Shown: piece after piece, positions 45,303 through 54,302 of the stretch | How positions within the stretch are numbered: the stretch's first letter is position 1 | Layout: every line of letters starts with the position of its first letter | Source: Maricaulis sp. | GTDB lineage: Bacteria; Pseudomonadota; Alphaproteobacteria; Caulobacterales; Maricaulaceae | Direction: 5' to 3' | NCBI RefSeq assembly: GCF_030149515.1 | Contig: NZ_JASBRI010000022.1 | Coordinates: 186,001 to 250,000, forward strand | Length of the DNA stretch: 64,000 nucleotides | The notes under the pieces: generated by a model | Seen by the model: only the letters and a program-made list of their open reading frames with translations | Told to the model about the DNA's origin: nothing | The model's database searches: none | Made by a program: the position numbers and the translations under genes

Positions 45303-46643
45303 TCAACCGGCCTCCAGCGCCGCGCCCAGGCTGCGCATATGGTCGAAGAAGTCGGGATAGCTGGTCGCGATCATGGCGATATCGTCGACGCGCGCGCCCG
45401 TTCGCGAGGCGAGGCCGAGGACAAGGCCGCTCATGGCCAGCCGATGATCGTGATGCGTCACCGTTTCGCCGCCGCCCTCGAGCCCCTTCGGACCGGCCCC
45501 GTAGACGGTCAGACTATCCTCGCCGGCTTCCACCCTGGCGCCGTTCACAGTGAGTAGCGCCGCGGTGCCGGCAAGCCGGTCGCTTTCCTTGGCGCGCAGT
45601 TCCGCAAGCCCTGGCATGAAGGTGGTTCCGGTCGCGAATGCGGCGGCGACTGCAAGAATGGGATATTCGTCAATCATGGCAGGCGCGCGCTCGGCCGGCA
45701 CTTCGATACCTCTCAGCGGGCTGGTCCGCGCGGTTACTGTCATCGTGCGCTCGCCGGCCATGACAGGTCCCGGCACGATTGTCAGGTCCGCTCCCATTTC
45801 CTTCAGGGTCTCGATCAGGCCGGTGCGGGCCGGGTTGTTCATGACGCCGGTCAGCGTGACTTCGGAGTCCGGCACGATCAGGGCAGCGACAATCGCAAAG
45901 GCCGAAGAGGACGGATCTCCCGGCACGTCGACCACCTGACCGGTCAGGCGCTGCGGACCGGTAAGACGGATGCGCGTACCGCCGCCTTCGCGCGTCACGT
46001 CTATTTCGGCTCCGAAGGATTTCAGCATGGTTTCTGTGTGGTCGCGCGTGACCTGCAGCTCGCGCACACAGGTTTCTCCCTTAGCGCCCAGGCCGGCGAG
46101 CAGGATTGCCGATTTCACCTGTGCCGACGCGATGGGCGGCGTGTAGTCGATAGCCGCCAGTTCCCCCGGCTCCAGATGGGCTGGCAGGCGCCCGTCGGTC
46201 GTTGTGAAGCGTGCGCCCATGAGACCCAGCGGATCCGTGACACGCCGCATCGGGCGGGATGAGAGGCTTTCATCCCCGACGAAATCCGCGCCCGCTCCGG
46301 ACCCGGCGACTGCTCCCATGACCAGGCGCACGCCTGTGCCCGAATTTCCGAAGTCGAGCGGTTCTGGCGGGGTTGAAAGCCGGCCGCTCGTGCCCTGCAC
46401 TACCCATTCGCCGGGGCGGTTGTGCTTGACGCCGGCGCCGAGCGCAGCCATTGCCTTCGCTGTATTCAACACGTCTTCGCTTTCCAGCAGACCGGAAATG
46501 CGCGTCTCGCCCCGGGCAAGGGCGCCAAGAATGAGAGCACGGTGGGAGACGGACTTGTCCCCGGGAGCGGCCAGGGAACCTGCCAGGCCCGAGGCCGGAT
46601 GGGCCTGCGCGGGACCGCGCAGACGGGAGGACGTTTCGCTCAT
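45303..46643 (-). CDS. aroA: 3-phosphoshikimate 1-carboxyvinyltransferase (EPSP synthase)
   Basis: A 446-residue shikimate pathway enzyme. GDKSVSHRALILGALARGETRISGLL, LDFGNSGTGVRLVMG, SLSSRPMRRVTDPL, VPGDPSSSAFAIVAAL and MIDEYPILAVAAAFATG mark the active site. RPMRRV and the GETRISGLLESEDVLNT stretch resemble the class II enzymes (less glyphosate-sensitive type) rather than the E. coli class; I cannot confirm by alignment. The ATG at 46643 begins MSETSS; sequence upstream is divergent from the TIGR02300 gene. Confidence 0.95.
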   Translation of the reverse strand: MSETSSRLRGPAQAHPASGLAGSLAAPGDKSVSHRALILGALARGETRISGLLESEDVLNTAKAMAALGAGVKHNRPGEWVVQGTSGRLSTPPEPLDFGNSGTGVRLVMGAVAGSGAGADFVGDESLSSRPMRRVTDPLGLMGARFTTTDGRLPAHLEPGELAAIDYTPPIASAQVKSAILLAGLGAKGETCVRELQVTRDHTETMLKSFGAEIDVTREGGGTRIRLTGPQRLTGQVVDVPGDPSSSAFAIVAALIVPDSEVTLTGVMNNPARTGLIETLKEMGADLTIVPGPVMAGERTMTVTARTSPLRGIEVPAERAPAMIDEYPILAVAAAFATGTTFMPGLAELRAKESDRLAGTAALLTVNGARVEAGEDSLTVYGAGPKGLEGGGETVTHHDHRLAMSGLVLGLASRTGARVDDIAMIATSYPDFFDHMRSLGAALEAG

Positions 46644-46754
46644 GAACGGAAATGCAAGGTTTGAGGTGACATGACGGCGAAGAGGTTTTGACAGAGGGCG
46701 GTGATCGTGGCAACGGGTCCCGCCGAAATTCGAAACTGGTTGTGAAGGGAAGTC

Positions 46755-47198
46755 ATGGCCAAGCCAGAACTGGGAACCAAGCGCGCCTGTCCGAGCTGCA
46801 GCGCGAAATTCTACGATTTGGGCCGCCGGCCGGCCCGCTGTCCGAAATGCGAAACCGAGTTCGATCCGGAACTCGAGGAACCGCGTCTGGAGACAGCACC
46901 GGAAGTCGAGGAAGAGCCGCCTGCCAAACAACCCGCCGCCACATCGGACGATGATGGTTACGGCGACGAGACCGACGACACACCTGAAATCGATGCCGAA
47001 GCCGACCGCATTCCCGACAGTGACGACGATGATGACGACGAGGACTCATCCGGTCTGAGCGACGATCTTCCCGACGGGTTCGAGGAAGACGATGTCGATA
47101 ATGACAGCGATGACGAGGACGATACGAGTGTCCTGCTCGACGATGAGGAAGACGATGATTTCGGCGACTTCCCGATTGAAAAGGACGAGGACCTGTAG
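46755..47198 (+). CDS. TIGR02300 family zinc-ribbon protein with acidic tail
   Basis: A 147-residue alphaproteobacterial protein. The N-terminal 45 residues hold a zinc ribbon CPSC ... CPKC with the FYDLGRRPARCP motif. From residue 60 it is extremely acidic (over half Asp/Glu, including a run of six consecutive aspartates). The role is unknown. It lies between aroA and tRNA-Ala, an arrangement I recall from many alphaproteobacteria. GAAGGGAAG precedes the ATG. Confidence 0.9.
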   Translation: MAKPELGTKRACPSCSAKFYDLGRRPARCPKCETEFDPELEEPRLETAPEVEEEPPAKQPAATSDDDGYGDETDDTPEIDAEADRIPDSDDDDDDEDSSGLSDDLPDGFEEDDVDNDSDDEDDTSVLLDDEEDDDFGDFPIEKDEDL

Positions 47199-47305
47199 GC
47201 CGGTTTCCGGTCGCTGCATTTGTGGCGCACAAGAGGCTTGATCCCGGTGAAAACCGGGACTAGTTTCCGCGCCTCCCGCCGGGACCCAATCCGGCACAGG
47301 GTAAT

Positions 47306-47381
<76 letters not shown>

Positions 47382-47562
47382 TTCCCTCGATCTCACGACA
47401 GTCCGCTTCGCGGACGTCTCCGATGGGGCGGGCTGACCGCCCGGCGCGCAGTCGCGCTTGCGAACCCTGCGGGTTCGAAGTTACTTCGTCCAGCTCCACC
47501 ATCTTCCAGCCGGCAGGATTCGGGTAATCGGCCCGCGACAGGCTCGGGCATCCGTTATTTGC
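47382..47562. other. Intergenic hairpin-rich sequence with a degenerate tRNA-like 3' tail
   Basis: Between tRNA-Ala and dnaE2. It contains a series of short inverted repeats (TCCGC/GCGGA, CGGGC/GCCCG, GCGAACC/GGTTCG) and, at 47472-47501, GGTTCGA followed after 14 bases by GCTCCACCA, which repeats the T-arm and acceptor tail of the tRNA about 120 bases upstream. A decayed tRNA copy or a downstream repeat is possible; no full cloverleaf forms. Confidence 0.4.
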
Positions 47563-50500
47563 CTAATGAAAGTCCCGGCTTTTCGGGATCACGCGCACAT
47601 TGCGCGGATGTGTGCGTCCGCGCGGATCCCGGCTGACGGGGCGGGCCACTTCATCGGTCGGGGCCAGCACCTGTTTGAGCGTATCGCGCTGGACGTCTTC
47701 GGACAGCAGTGAGAGATCGTCCGTCCGGTCGACGAGGCCTTCGGCAACGATATGCACGACATTGTCGGCGCTTTGCACCCGGCCGCTCACCGCAAGTAGC
47801 CGCGCTCCCATGACGACAGGACGAAACCGGTCGAAAACGCGCGGCCAGACGACAAGATTGGCGATGCCGGTCTCGTCCTCGATGGTGATGAACACCACAC
47901 CACTGGCTGTACCCGGACGCTGGCGTACCAGCACAACTCCACCGGTTTTCACCCGGCTCCCGCCCGGCCGCGCATTGGCCGAGCGTGTTGTGACCAGGCC
48001 CATGGCGTCATAGCGTTCGCGCAGGAAACGCAGGGGATGCGCCTTCAGGGACAGGCCCGTGGTCTGATAGTCCTGCAACACGTGCTCCGACAGGGGTATG
48101 TCCGGCAGGCCGGCCTCGCGCTCGCGTCCAAACGCATTGACACCGGCCATGTCGAACAGGGGAAGTCCCGCGTCCCGCGCACCGCCACGAATGGCCCAGA
48201 GCGCCTGCCGGCGGTCGAGTTCCATAGACCGGAAGGCATCGGCGGCGGCAAGACGTTCCATCGCCCCCCGGCCCAGCCCGGCACGGCGCCGCAATTCCGC
48301 CGGATCGTCATAGCCGCGGCCTCGTCCCTCGACGATTGCCATGGCATCGTCCTCGCGCAGGCCATCGATCAGTCTCAGTCCCAAGCGCAGGGCGAAACCG
48401 CCCCTTTCGGCCGGTTCCAGCATACAGTCCCAGGCCGAGTAATTGACGTCCGGCCCGCGCACTTCGACACCATGCTCGCGGGCATCGCGGACGATCTGGG
48501 CCGGCGCATAAAACCCCATGGGCTGGGAATTCAGAAGCGACGCTGCAAACACCTCCGGGTGATGGCATTTCAGCCAGGCGGAAACATAGACTAGAAGCGC
48601 GAAGCTGGCGGCATGACTTTCGGGGAAACCGTAATCGCCGAATCCCTTGATCTGGTTGAAACAGGCCTGGGCGAATTCCAGCGAATAACCGCGCGCAGTC
48701 ATGCCCTCGACCATCTTGCTCTCATAGTTCGCGATCGTGCCCATCTTGCGGAAAGTCGCCATGGCCCGGCGCAGCCCGTTGGCCTCATCCGGCGTGAATT
48801 TCGCGGCATCGATCGCGATCTGCATGGCCTGTTCCTGGAACAGGGGAACACCCAGGGTCCGGCTGAGGATCGACCGCAACTCGTCCGGCGGCCCGTGCTC
48901 CGGAGCGGGCGAAGGATAGTCGACGGCCTCCAGCCCCTTCCTGCGCCGCAGATAGGGGTGGACCATATCGCCCTGGATCGGCCCCGGCCGCACGATGGCA
49001 ACCTCGATCACCAGATCGTAGAAGTTTCCCGGCCGCAGACGCGGCAGCATGGTCATCTGGGCCCGGCTCTCGACCTGGAATACGCCCAGACTGTCTGCCT
49101 CGCAGAGCATGTCGTAGACCGCCCTGTCACCTTCAGGGATCGAGGCCAGGCTCCATGTCTCGCCCTTGTCGAACGCAAGCATGTCGAAGGCCTTGCGGAT
49201 ACAGGTCAGCATGCCCAGCGCCAGGACATCCACCTTCATGATACCCAGGGCGTCGATATCGTCCTTGTCCCATTCGATAAAGGTGCGATCGTCCATGGCC
49301 GCATTGCCCACGGGCACTGTTTCGATCAGCGGGCCCCGGGTCAGTACGAATCCCCCGACATGCTGGGAGAGATGGCGCGGGAAGCCGATCAGCTCGCCGG
49401 CCAGACGCAGCGCCAGGCGGATTGACGGATTGTCCGGATCCAGCCCGGCCTCGCGGATATGCTCGGTGTTTACCGACCGCCCCCAACTGCCCCAGACCGT
49501 GCCCGCCATCGCCGTGGCGATGTCCGGAGACAGGCCCATCGCCTTGCACACATCACGCAGCGCCGAGCGCGGCCGGTAGGAGATCACCGTCGCAGTCAAC
49601 GCGGCGCGATGGCGGCCATAACGGCGGTAGACATACTGGATTACTTCCTCGCGCCGCTCATGCTCGAAATCGACGTCGATATCGGGCGGTTCCTTGCGTT
49701 CCTTTGACAGAAAGCGCGCGAAAAGCAGGCTGGTCCGGGCCGGATCGACCTCGGTAATGCCGAGACAGTAGCACACGGCCGAATTCGCCGCCGACCCCCG
49801 GCCCTGGCAAAGAATGCCCTGCCGGCGTGCCCAGGCGACAATATCGTGCACAGTGAGGAAATAGGCGGGATAGCCAAGCGCCTCGATCAGGGCGAGTTCC
49901 TGATCGACCAGGCGGGCCACCTTGTCGGGAATGCCGTTGGGATAGCGCCTGTGTGCGCCCTCCCAGGCAAGAGCTGTGAGATGCTGCTGTGGCGTCCGGC
50001 CGGGCGGGACAGGCTCGTCAGGATAGACATAGGCCAGTTCGTCGAGGCTGAAGGCACAGCGCGCCACGATTTCCTGCGTGCGAGCCAGAGCCGTTTCGAA
50101 CCCCTTGAACAGGCGTTCCATCTCTTCCGGTGATTTGAGATGACGCTCGGCATTCGGCTGTAACCGGAACCCGGCCGTTTCCATGCTGCAGCCCTCGCGG
50201 ATACAGGTCAGCACGTCCTGCAAGGGGCGGCGGGACGGGGTGTGGTAGAACGCGTCTTGAGCCGCGACCAGCGGCACACCGGTGCGTCCGGCAAGGGCCG
50301 ACAATGCGCCCAGGCGAGCCCTGTCGCCGCCGGCCATACGGTGGATGGCCGCCAGATAGAGACGATCGCCCCAGATCCTGGCGAGACGGGCCAGCAAGTC
50401 CTCGAACCCGTCATCATCGTTCTCTGGCGGGATGAGGATGAAAATCTGGCCTTCGCCATGAGCTATAATGTCGTCCAGTGCGATGCGGCACTCGCCCTTG

Positions 50501-50805
50501 GGCACATCGCCCATCTTGCCATTCGACAACAATGCGCACAGGCGGCCATAGGCGGCGCGGTCGGTGGGATAGCAGACCAGGTCCGGCCCGTCGGCGGGGC
50601 GCAGCCGGGCCCCGACCAGAAGGGGAAAGCCGTGTTCCTTCGCCGCCAGATGCGCCCGCACCACCCCGGCCAGCGTGTTGATATCGCAAACGCCCAGTGC
50701 GGCAAGGCCGAGCGCCTTGGCGGCCAGCACCATTTCCTCGCCATGCGAGGCCCCGCGCAGAAAGGAAAAATTGGTCGCGCTGACGAGTTCGGCATAACCG
50801 GTCAT
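47563..50805 (-). CDS. dnaE2: Error-prone DNA polymerase DnaE2 (ImuC)
   Basis: A 1080-residue C-family polymerase. The PHP domain starts MTGYAELVSATNFSFLRGASH and ALGVCDINTLAGVVRAH; the polymerase palm has GRGSAANSAVCYCLGI and PPDIDVDFEHERREEVIQY with the catalytic aspartates; DYGFPESHAASFALLVY is the finger region. It performs translesion synthesis with ImuA and ImuB in the SOS mutagenesis cassette. The start overlaps the imuB stop (ATGA). The ending RGRTHPRNVRVIPKSRDFH is the usual DnaE2 tail. Confidence 0.96.
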   Translation of the reverse strand: MTGYAELVSATNFSFLRGASHGEEMVLAAKALGLAALGVCDINTLAGVVRAHLAAKEHGFPLLVGARLRPADGPDLVCYPTDRAAYGRLCALLSNGKMGDVPKGECRIALDDIIAHGEGQIFILIPPENDDDGFEDLLARLARIWGDRLYLAAIHRMAGGDRARLGALSALAGRTGVPLVAAQDAFYHTPSRRPLQDVLTCIREGCSMETAGFRLQPNAERHLKSPEEMERLFKGFETALARTQEIVARCAFSLDELAYVYPDEPVPPGRTPQQHLTALAWEGAHRRYPNGIPDKVARLVDQELALIEALGYPAYFLTVHDIVAWARRQGILCQGRGSAANSAVCYCLGITEVDPARTSLLFARFLSKERKEPPDIDVDFEHERREEVIQYVYRRYGRHRAALTATVISYRPRSALRDVCKAMGLSPDIATAMAGTVWGSWGRSVNTEHIREAGLDPDNPSIRLALRLAGELIGFPRHLSQHVGGFVLTRGPLIETVPVGNAAMDDRTFIEWDKDDIDALGIMKVDVLALGMLTCIRKAFDMLAFDKGETWSLASIPEGDRAVYDMLCEADSLGVFQVESRAQMTMLPRLRPGNFYDLVIEVAIVRPGPIQGDMVHPYLRRRKGLEAVDYPSPAPEHGPPDELRSILSRTLGVPLFQEQAMQIAIDAAKFTPDEANGLRRAMATFRKMGTIANYESKMVEGMTARGYSLEFAQACFNQIKGFGDYGFPESHAASFALLVYVSAWLKCHHPEVFAASLLNSQPMGFYAPAQIVRDAREHGVEVRGPDVNYSAWDCMLEPAERGGFALRLGLRLIDGLREDDAMAIVEGRGRGYDDPAELRRRAGLGRGAMERLAAADAFRSMELDRRQALWAIRGGARDAGLPLFDMAGVNAFGREREAGLPDIPLSEHVLQDYQTTGLSLKAHPLRFLRERYDAMGLVTTRSANARPGGSRVKTGGVVLVRQRPGTASGVVFITIEDETGIANLVVWPRVFDRFRPVVMGARLLAVSGRVQSADNVVHIVAEGLVDRTDDLSLLSEDVQRDTLKQVLAPTDEVARPVSRDPRGRTHPRNVRVIPKSRDFH

Positions 50806-52388
50806 GGGAAGAGCCCGTGGACATACCAGGCCGGCGTCCCGCCGCGACCATCGCCATAAAGGCCTTCGCGGAAAATCCAGTAGCGGCGTCCATCCGTGTC
50901 TTCGACGCGGTAATAGTCGCGCGCCCGGGACGGCCGCGGCGGCGGACGCCACCATTCCGGTGCGATGCGTTCCGGCCCGTCGGCACGACGGACCCTGTGC
51001 ACCACCCGGCGCCAGACAAAGCGCATGGGCGGTCCGTCGGGGATTTCCGCGATCACATCGAGGCTTTCCGGCCGCTCGAACAGGCGCAGGGGGCGCAGCG
51101 CACTTCCGGCCGGGGCCGCGCTCTGCCAGTCCGGGAGTTCACCATCATAGACAGAGAGTCTTTCCGCCCGTTCGGGCAGATGGCTTTCAACCGGTTTGAG
51201 GGTTTTCACCACCCGGTTGCCCAGCCGGGCGGTGATCCGGTCGGCGAGCAGCGACAGGCCCGCCAGGTCCGGCCCTTCCCGGCCGAAACCCGGCCCGAAA
51301 TCGCGCGCAACGGCCCGGACCGGTCCCGTGCCGGCCGCCTCCAGCTCCACCATCTCGATCCCGAAGCCCGGATCGATCCCGTCCAGACGGTCCCGGAACA
51401 GGCGCAGAATGTGGTCCGGGTCGCGCACCGGCCGGGCCGCACCCGCCTGGACCACGGTCACGCTCTGATCGCTGCGGAAGGCGGCGAAGCGGAAGCGGCG
51501 CGCGCCTTCACCATGGGTATCCAGCCGTTCGCACAGGGCCGGCACCAGCTGCTCCAGCCCGGCCCGGATACCGTCATGATGCAGCAGCGGTTCCGCGCAG
51601 GGCAGGCGAACCGCATGATCCGGCGGCGGGCGCAAAGGATCGAGCGGTTCCGGCCGCAACCCCAGCGCCTGATCGAGCCGGGTCAGGACCGCATCGGCAA
51701 CCGACCGCGAATGAAAGCGCCGGGCCAGGGCCTTGCGGTCGATATCGTAAAGCTGGCCGATCCGCGTCAGTCCGAAGCGCCTGAGCAGGGTCAGCGCCCC
51801 CTCCGTCAGGCGCAGACCGGACATGGGCAAGTCCGCCAGACCGGCCCGGAGGCCGGTTTCGTTAAGCCGCGTCCGGTCCGGCGCCGCATGCGCGAGGGCC
51901 CAGGCGGCGCCCGGCGTCGGCGCCAGACCGAGCCGGCAGGCAAGTCCGCTCCGGGCGAGCGCCGCTGCCATGTCATTCATCATCGCCGTTTCGCCACCGA
52001 AAAGATGGGCGCCACCGGTTGTATCGATCAGGATCGAATCAGCATCGGCCAGCGCGACACTGGGCGACCAGCGTTCCATCCACAGGGCGAGCGCCGACAA
52101 GGCCTGCGCATCAGCCATGCGGTCGACGGGCTCCGCCATCATCTCCGGCGCCCGGGCACGGGCATCGGCGAAGCGCAGCCCCGCCTCGATTCCGGCCATG
52201 CACGCCGCCGCATTGGCCGCCACAACGCGCAGGCCGTGCTGGCCGCTTTCGGTCAGAACGAAGGGTGTGGCCTCATCCGGTGTCACGCCATTCGAGGCCA
52301 CGTCCCGGAACGGGGCCGATGCGGCGCGGCTGCGGTACAGACGGTCGAGCGGCCAGTCCGGGAACCAGACGCAGACATGGCGCTTCAT
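50802..52388 (-). CDS. imuB: DNA polymerase Y-family protein ImuB
   Basis: A 528-residue Y-family-like protein that bridges ImuA, DnaE2 and the beta clamp. The start MKRHVCVWFPDWPLDRLYRS matches the usual ImuB N-terminus; ADSILIDTTGGAHLFGG occupies the palm region, where the polymerase acidic triad is degenerate, as in other ImuB proteins. The C-terminal part (YYRVEDTDGRRYWIFREGLY) is the conserved tail. Translationally coupled to dnaE2 and overlapping imuA by 116 bases. Confidence 0.92.
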   Translation of the reverse strand: MKRHVCVWFPDWPLDRLYRSRAASAPFRDVASNGVTPDEATPFVLTESGQHGLRVVAANAAACMAGIEAGLRFADARARAPEMMAEPVDRMADAQALSALALWMERWSPSVALADADSILIDTTGGAHLFGGETAMMNDMAAALARSGLACRLGLAPTPGAAWALAHAAPDRTRLNETGLRAGLADLPMSGLRLTEGALTLLRRFGLTRIGQLYDIDRKALARRFHSRSVADAVLTRLDQALGLRPEPLDPLRPPPDHAVRLPCAEPLLHHDGIRAGLEQLVPALCERLDTHGEGARRFRFAAFRSDQSVTVVQAGAARPVRDPDHILRLFRDRLDGIDPGFGIEMVELEAAGTGPVRAVARDFGPGFGREGPDLAGLSLLADRITARLGNRVVKTLKPVESHLPERAERLSVYDGELPDWQSAAPAGSALRPLRLFERPESLDVIAEIPDGPPMRFVWRRVVHRVRRADGPERIAPEWWRPPPRPSRARDYYRVEDTDGRRYWIFREGLYGDGRGGTPAWYVHGLFP

Positions 52389-53001
52389 GATGGAACTCCA
52401 GGTCGAAGACGCGTCCCGCCTCGCCCGGCCGCAGGCGGGACTTCTCCAGAACCGCACGCCAGGCCGGCCGCCCCGGGGCGCGCGCATCGTATGGATCCGG
52501 TTGCGACGGCCGCGCCGAAACCCGCCATCGTCCCTGTGCGGCCGTTGCCCCCGACCGCGTATGAGGAAACATCAGCACCAGCGGAGTCCGGCTGGATTCC
52601 GACGCAAGGACCAGCCGGCGCGCCGCCGTGAAGTCCATGCCGTCGACCTCCCCCACCACAGCAGCAAGCTCCTTGTCCCGCGCGCCCTCCTCGATCGCCC
52701 GCAACGCATCCAGGCGCGTACGTGCCTCAACCCAGAGCAGGCGCCCGGGGTCGAACCCGAACCCGGCAACTCCACGGGCCGAAACACGCCCATGCTCGGC
52801 GGCCAGCGCCTGCTGGCGCACCCAGAGACAGACACCCGGCCTCCCGGCATCGCGCAAGGCTGCCAGGGTCAGACCTGCCAGGGCCGCAAAATCGCCGAAA
52901 CCGGCCTCGGCCAGCTCATGCAGGCCCGCCTGCCCCAGCCCGTAGGGGAAGGGGGAGACTGCCGGCCTCCCGGCCACATTCGTGTCGGGCTTCAAGATCA
53001 T
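52273..53001 (-). CDS. imuA: ImuA (RecA-like SOS mutagenesis protein)
   Basis: A 242-residue protein of the ImuA family with the RecA-like middle region GRLLWVEARTRLDALRAIEEGARDKELAAVVGEVDGMDFTAARRLVLASESSRTPLVL and tail GRVFDLEFHHEAPCLRLVPG. The ATG at 53001 is two bases from a LexA box, with no ribosome-binding site, so the mRNA may be leaderless. Its last 116 bases overlap imuB in another frame; both frames look conserved at the protein level. It belongs to the imuA-imuB-dnaE2 operon induced by DNA damage. Confidence 0.88.
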   Translation of the reverse strand: MILKPDTNVAGRPAVSPFPYGLGQAGLHELAEAGFGDFAALAGLTLAALRDAGRPGVCLWVRQQALAAEHGRVSARGVAGFGFDPGRLLWVEARTRLDALRAIEEGARDKELAAVVGEVDGMDFTAARRLVLASESSRTPLVLMFPHTRSGATAAQGRWRVSARPSQPDPYDARAPGRPAWRAVLEKSRLRPGEAGRVFDLEFHHEAPCLRLVPGLAARPSVPQPRRIGPVPGRGLEWRDTG

Positions 53002-53002
53002 T

Positions 53003-53036
53003 GTTCTGTTTTTGTTCCAATGCAGGAAAGAGTCAA
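53003..53036 (-). promoter_or_regulatory. LexA box and promoter of imuA-imuB-dnaE2
   Basis: GTTC-N7-GTTC at 53003-53017 is the alphaproteobacterial LexA operator (direct repeat, here GAAC-N7-GAAC on the coding strand). A TTGACT -35 element at 53036-53031 (minus strand) is about 17 bases from the box, which therefore sits over the -10 region and would repress by direct occlusion. Confidence 0.85.
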
Positions 53037-53066
53037 GAGCGTCCCGAACAATCCCCATACCCAGGA

Positions 53067-53513
53067 TCAAAAGAGCGGATCGGGAGGGCTGAGCCTTGGA
53101 CCAGGCCAAACGCCCATTGCTCCGGCGAGGCGAAGCAAGTCACCCACAAGCCGCCGCCGGTCGGTCTCGTCGGCCGGCTTCTCGACGGCTCCCACGACAT
53201 TGGCGAACTCGCGAGCCTGCCGCACGGCATCCGGGCGCTGAGAGAGAGCCAGGACCGGTATGTCACACAAAGCCGGATGACCAGACATTCGCTCGAGCAG
53301 CCAGACACCGTCATGCGCACCCATCACCATGTCCAGAAGCACGCAGACAGGCCGTTTGCTCCGCCCCGACAAGGCCCGGTGGCGCAACAGGTCCCACGCC
53401 GCGTCCGCCGACGGAGCCCGTTCCAGCTGAAGAATGGCCGCATGACGCCGCACGGCATTCTCGACCAGTTCCGCATCGGCTTCATCGTCTTCGACCAGAA
53501 GGACGCGCTTCAT
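53067..53513 (-). CDS. Receiver-only response regulator (Rcp1-like)
   Basis: A 148-residue single receiver domain: acidic pocket EDDEADAELVENAV, phospho-acceptor D61 in VLLDMVMGAHDGVWLLERM, a serine in IPVLALSQR and no output domain. Rcp1/CheY-like proteins of this form act by protein contact, often with a partner kinase. It lies 66 bases upstream of imuA on the same strand, so it could read into the SOS cassette, but the LexA-controlled promoter lies between them. It is divergent from an XRE gene. Partner kinase unknown. Confidence 0.85.
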   Translation of the reverse strand: MKRVLLVEDDEADAELVENAVRRHAAILQLERAPSADAAWDLLRHRALSGRSKRPVCVLLDMVMGAHDGVWLLERMSGHPALCDIPVLALSQRPDAVRQAREFANVVGAVEKPADETDRRRLVGDLLRLAGAMGVWPGPRLSPPDPLF

Positions 53514-53652
53514 GATTTCAATCAAAGAGTTCGTTTTCCAGCCTCTCCAGTGTCCCACGCCTGTCGCCTGGAATCCAGAAATGGTTTTAATTTGGAACCA
53601 ATGATTCCGGCGCGCCAAGGGGTGCTTGAATGCCAATCGGAAAGGGAAATGC

Positions 53653-54288
53653 ATGAACTGGGCGGCAGAACTTCGAGCCATGCGGGCCCGCGCCGGGCTG
53701 ACACAACGGGGCCTCGCCAGACTGCTGGACACCAGCCAACCGCACATCTCGCGTATCGAGGCCGGACTTGCCCTGCCTCGCCACGGCCTGATTGACCGGA
53801 TCCGCCTGTTCCGCGATGCACCGAAGGCCCGCGGCGTTCTGGCCGGCATTCTGGCCAGCGTGCGCCGCAACCCCAATGCCGCCTGCGTCCTTCAACCGGA
53901 GGACGGTACCCTGCGCTATGTTGCGCTGAGCGCCGGCTTCCGGCGCCATCCCCAGTTCACCAACGATAATGAAGGAGAATGCGTCCGTCCCGAGATTAGT
54001 CCGAACGGGACCAAGCTGGTCCGCAAACTCCTGGAAAGCGGCATATTCAACGGCGATGCAGAGACGGTGGAAACACTCTGGCCCGCCGATACCGGTGGTG
54101 TCCGCTATTACTGGTCGGTCACGCATACACCGATCCGGACGGCCACCGCAGAGCGCTATCTGCACTGCGCCCTGCAACCGATCGACCCCAGCACATATGA
54201 GCGTCTCCACAAGACCTGGAACGGGCGGCTCCGGATCCGGACCTATCGCCCGCCGGAGCCGACGCCAACGCTTCCTTTACCCCGATAG
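53653..54288 (+). CDS. XRE-family transcriptional regulator
   Basis: A 211-residue protein with an N-terminal lambda-type helix-turn-helix (LRAMRARAGLTQRGLARLLDTSQPHISRIEAGLALP, residues 6-40). The remaining 150 residues (RYVALSAGFRRHPQFTNDNEGECV, then LLESGIFNGDAETVETLW and VRYYWSVTHTPIR) could be a small sensor domain but match no family I know. The ATG at 53653 has AAAGGG; a TTG 27 bases upstream is possible. It is divergent from the receiver-only regulator, which suggests that one controls the other. Confidence 0.8.
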   Translation: MNWAAELRAMRARAGLTQRGLARLLDTSQPHISRIEAGLALPRHGLIDRIRLFRDAPKARGVLAGILASVRRNPNAACVLQPEDGTLRYVALSAGFRRHPQFTNDNEGECVRPEISPNGTKLVRKLLESGIFNGDAETVETLWPADTGGVRYYWSVTHTPIRTATAERYLHCALQPIDPSTYERLHKTWNGRLRIRTYRPPEPTPTLPLPR

Positions 54289-54302
54289 GCTAGAAGAAAG
54301 GC

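Noticed and set aside
50817-52631. A 604-codon plus-strand ORF
   Set aside because: Antisense to imuB, without recognisable domains.
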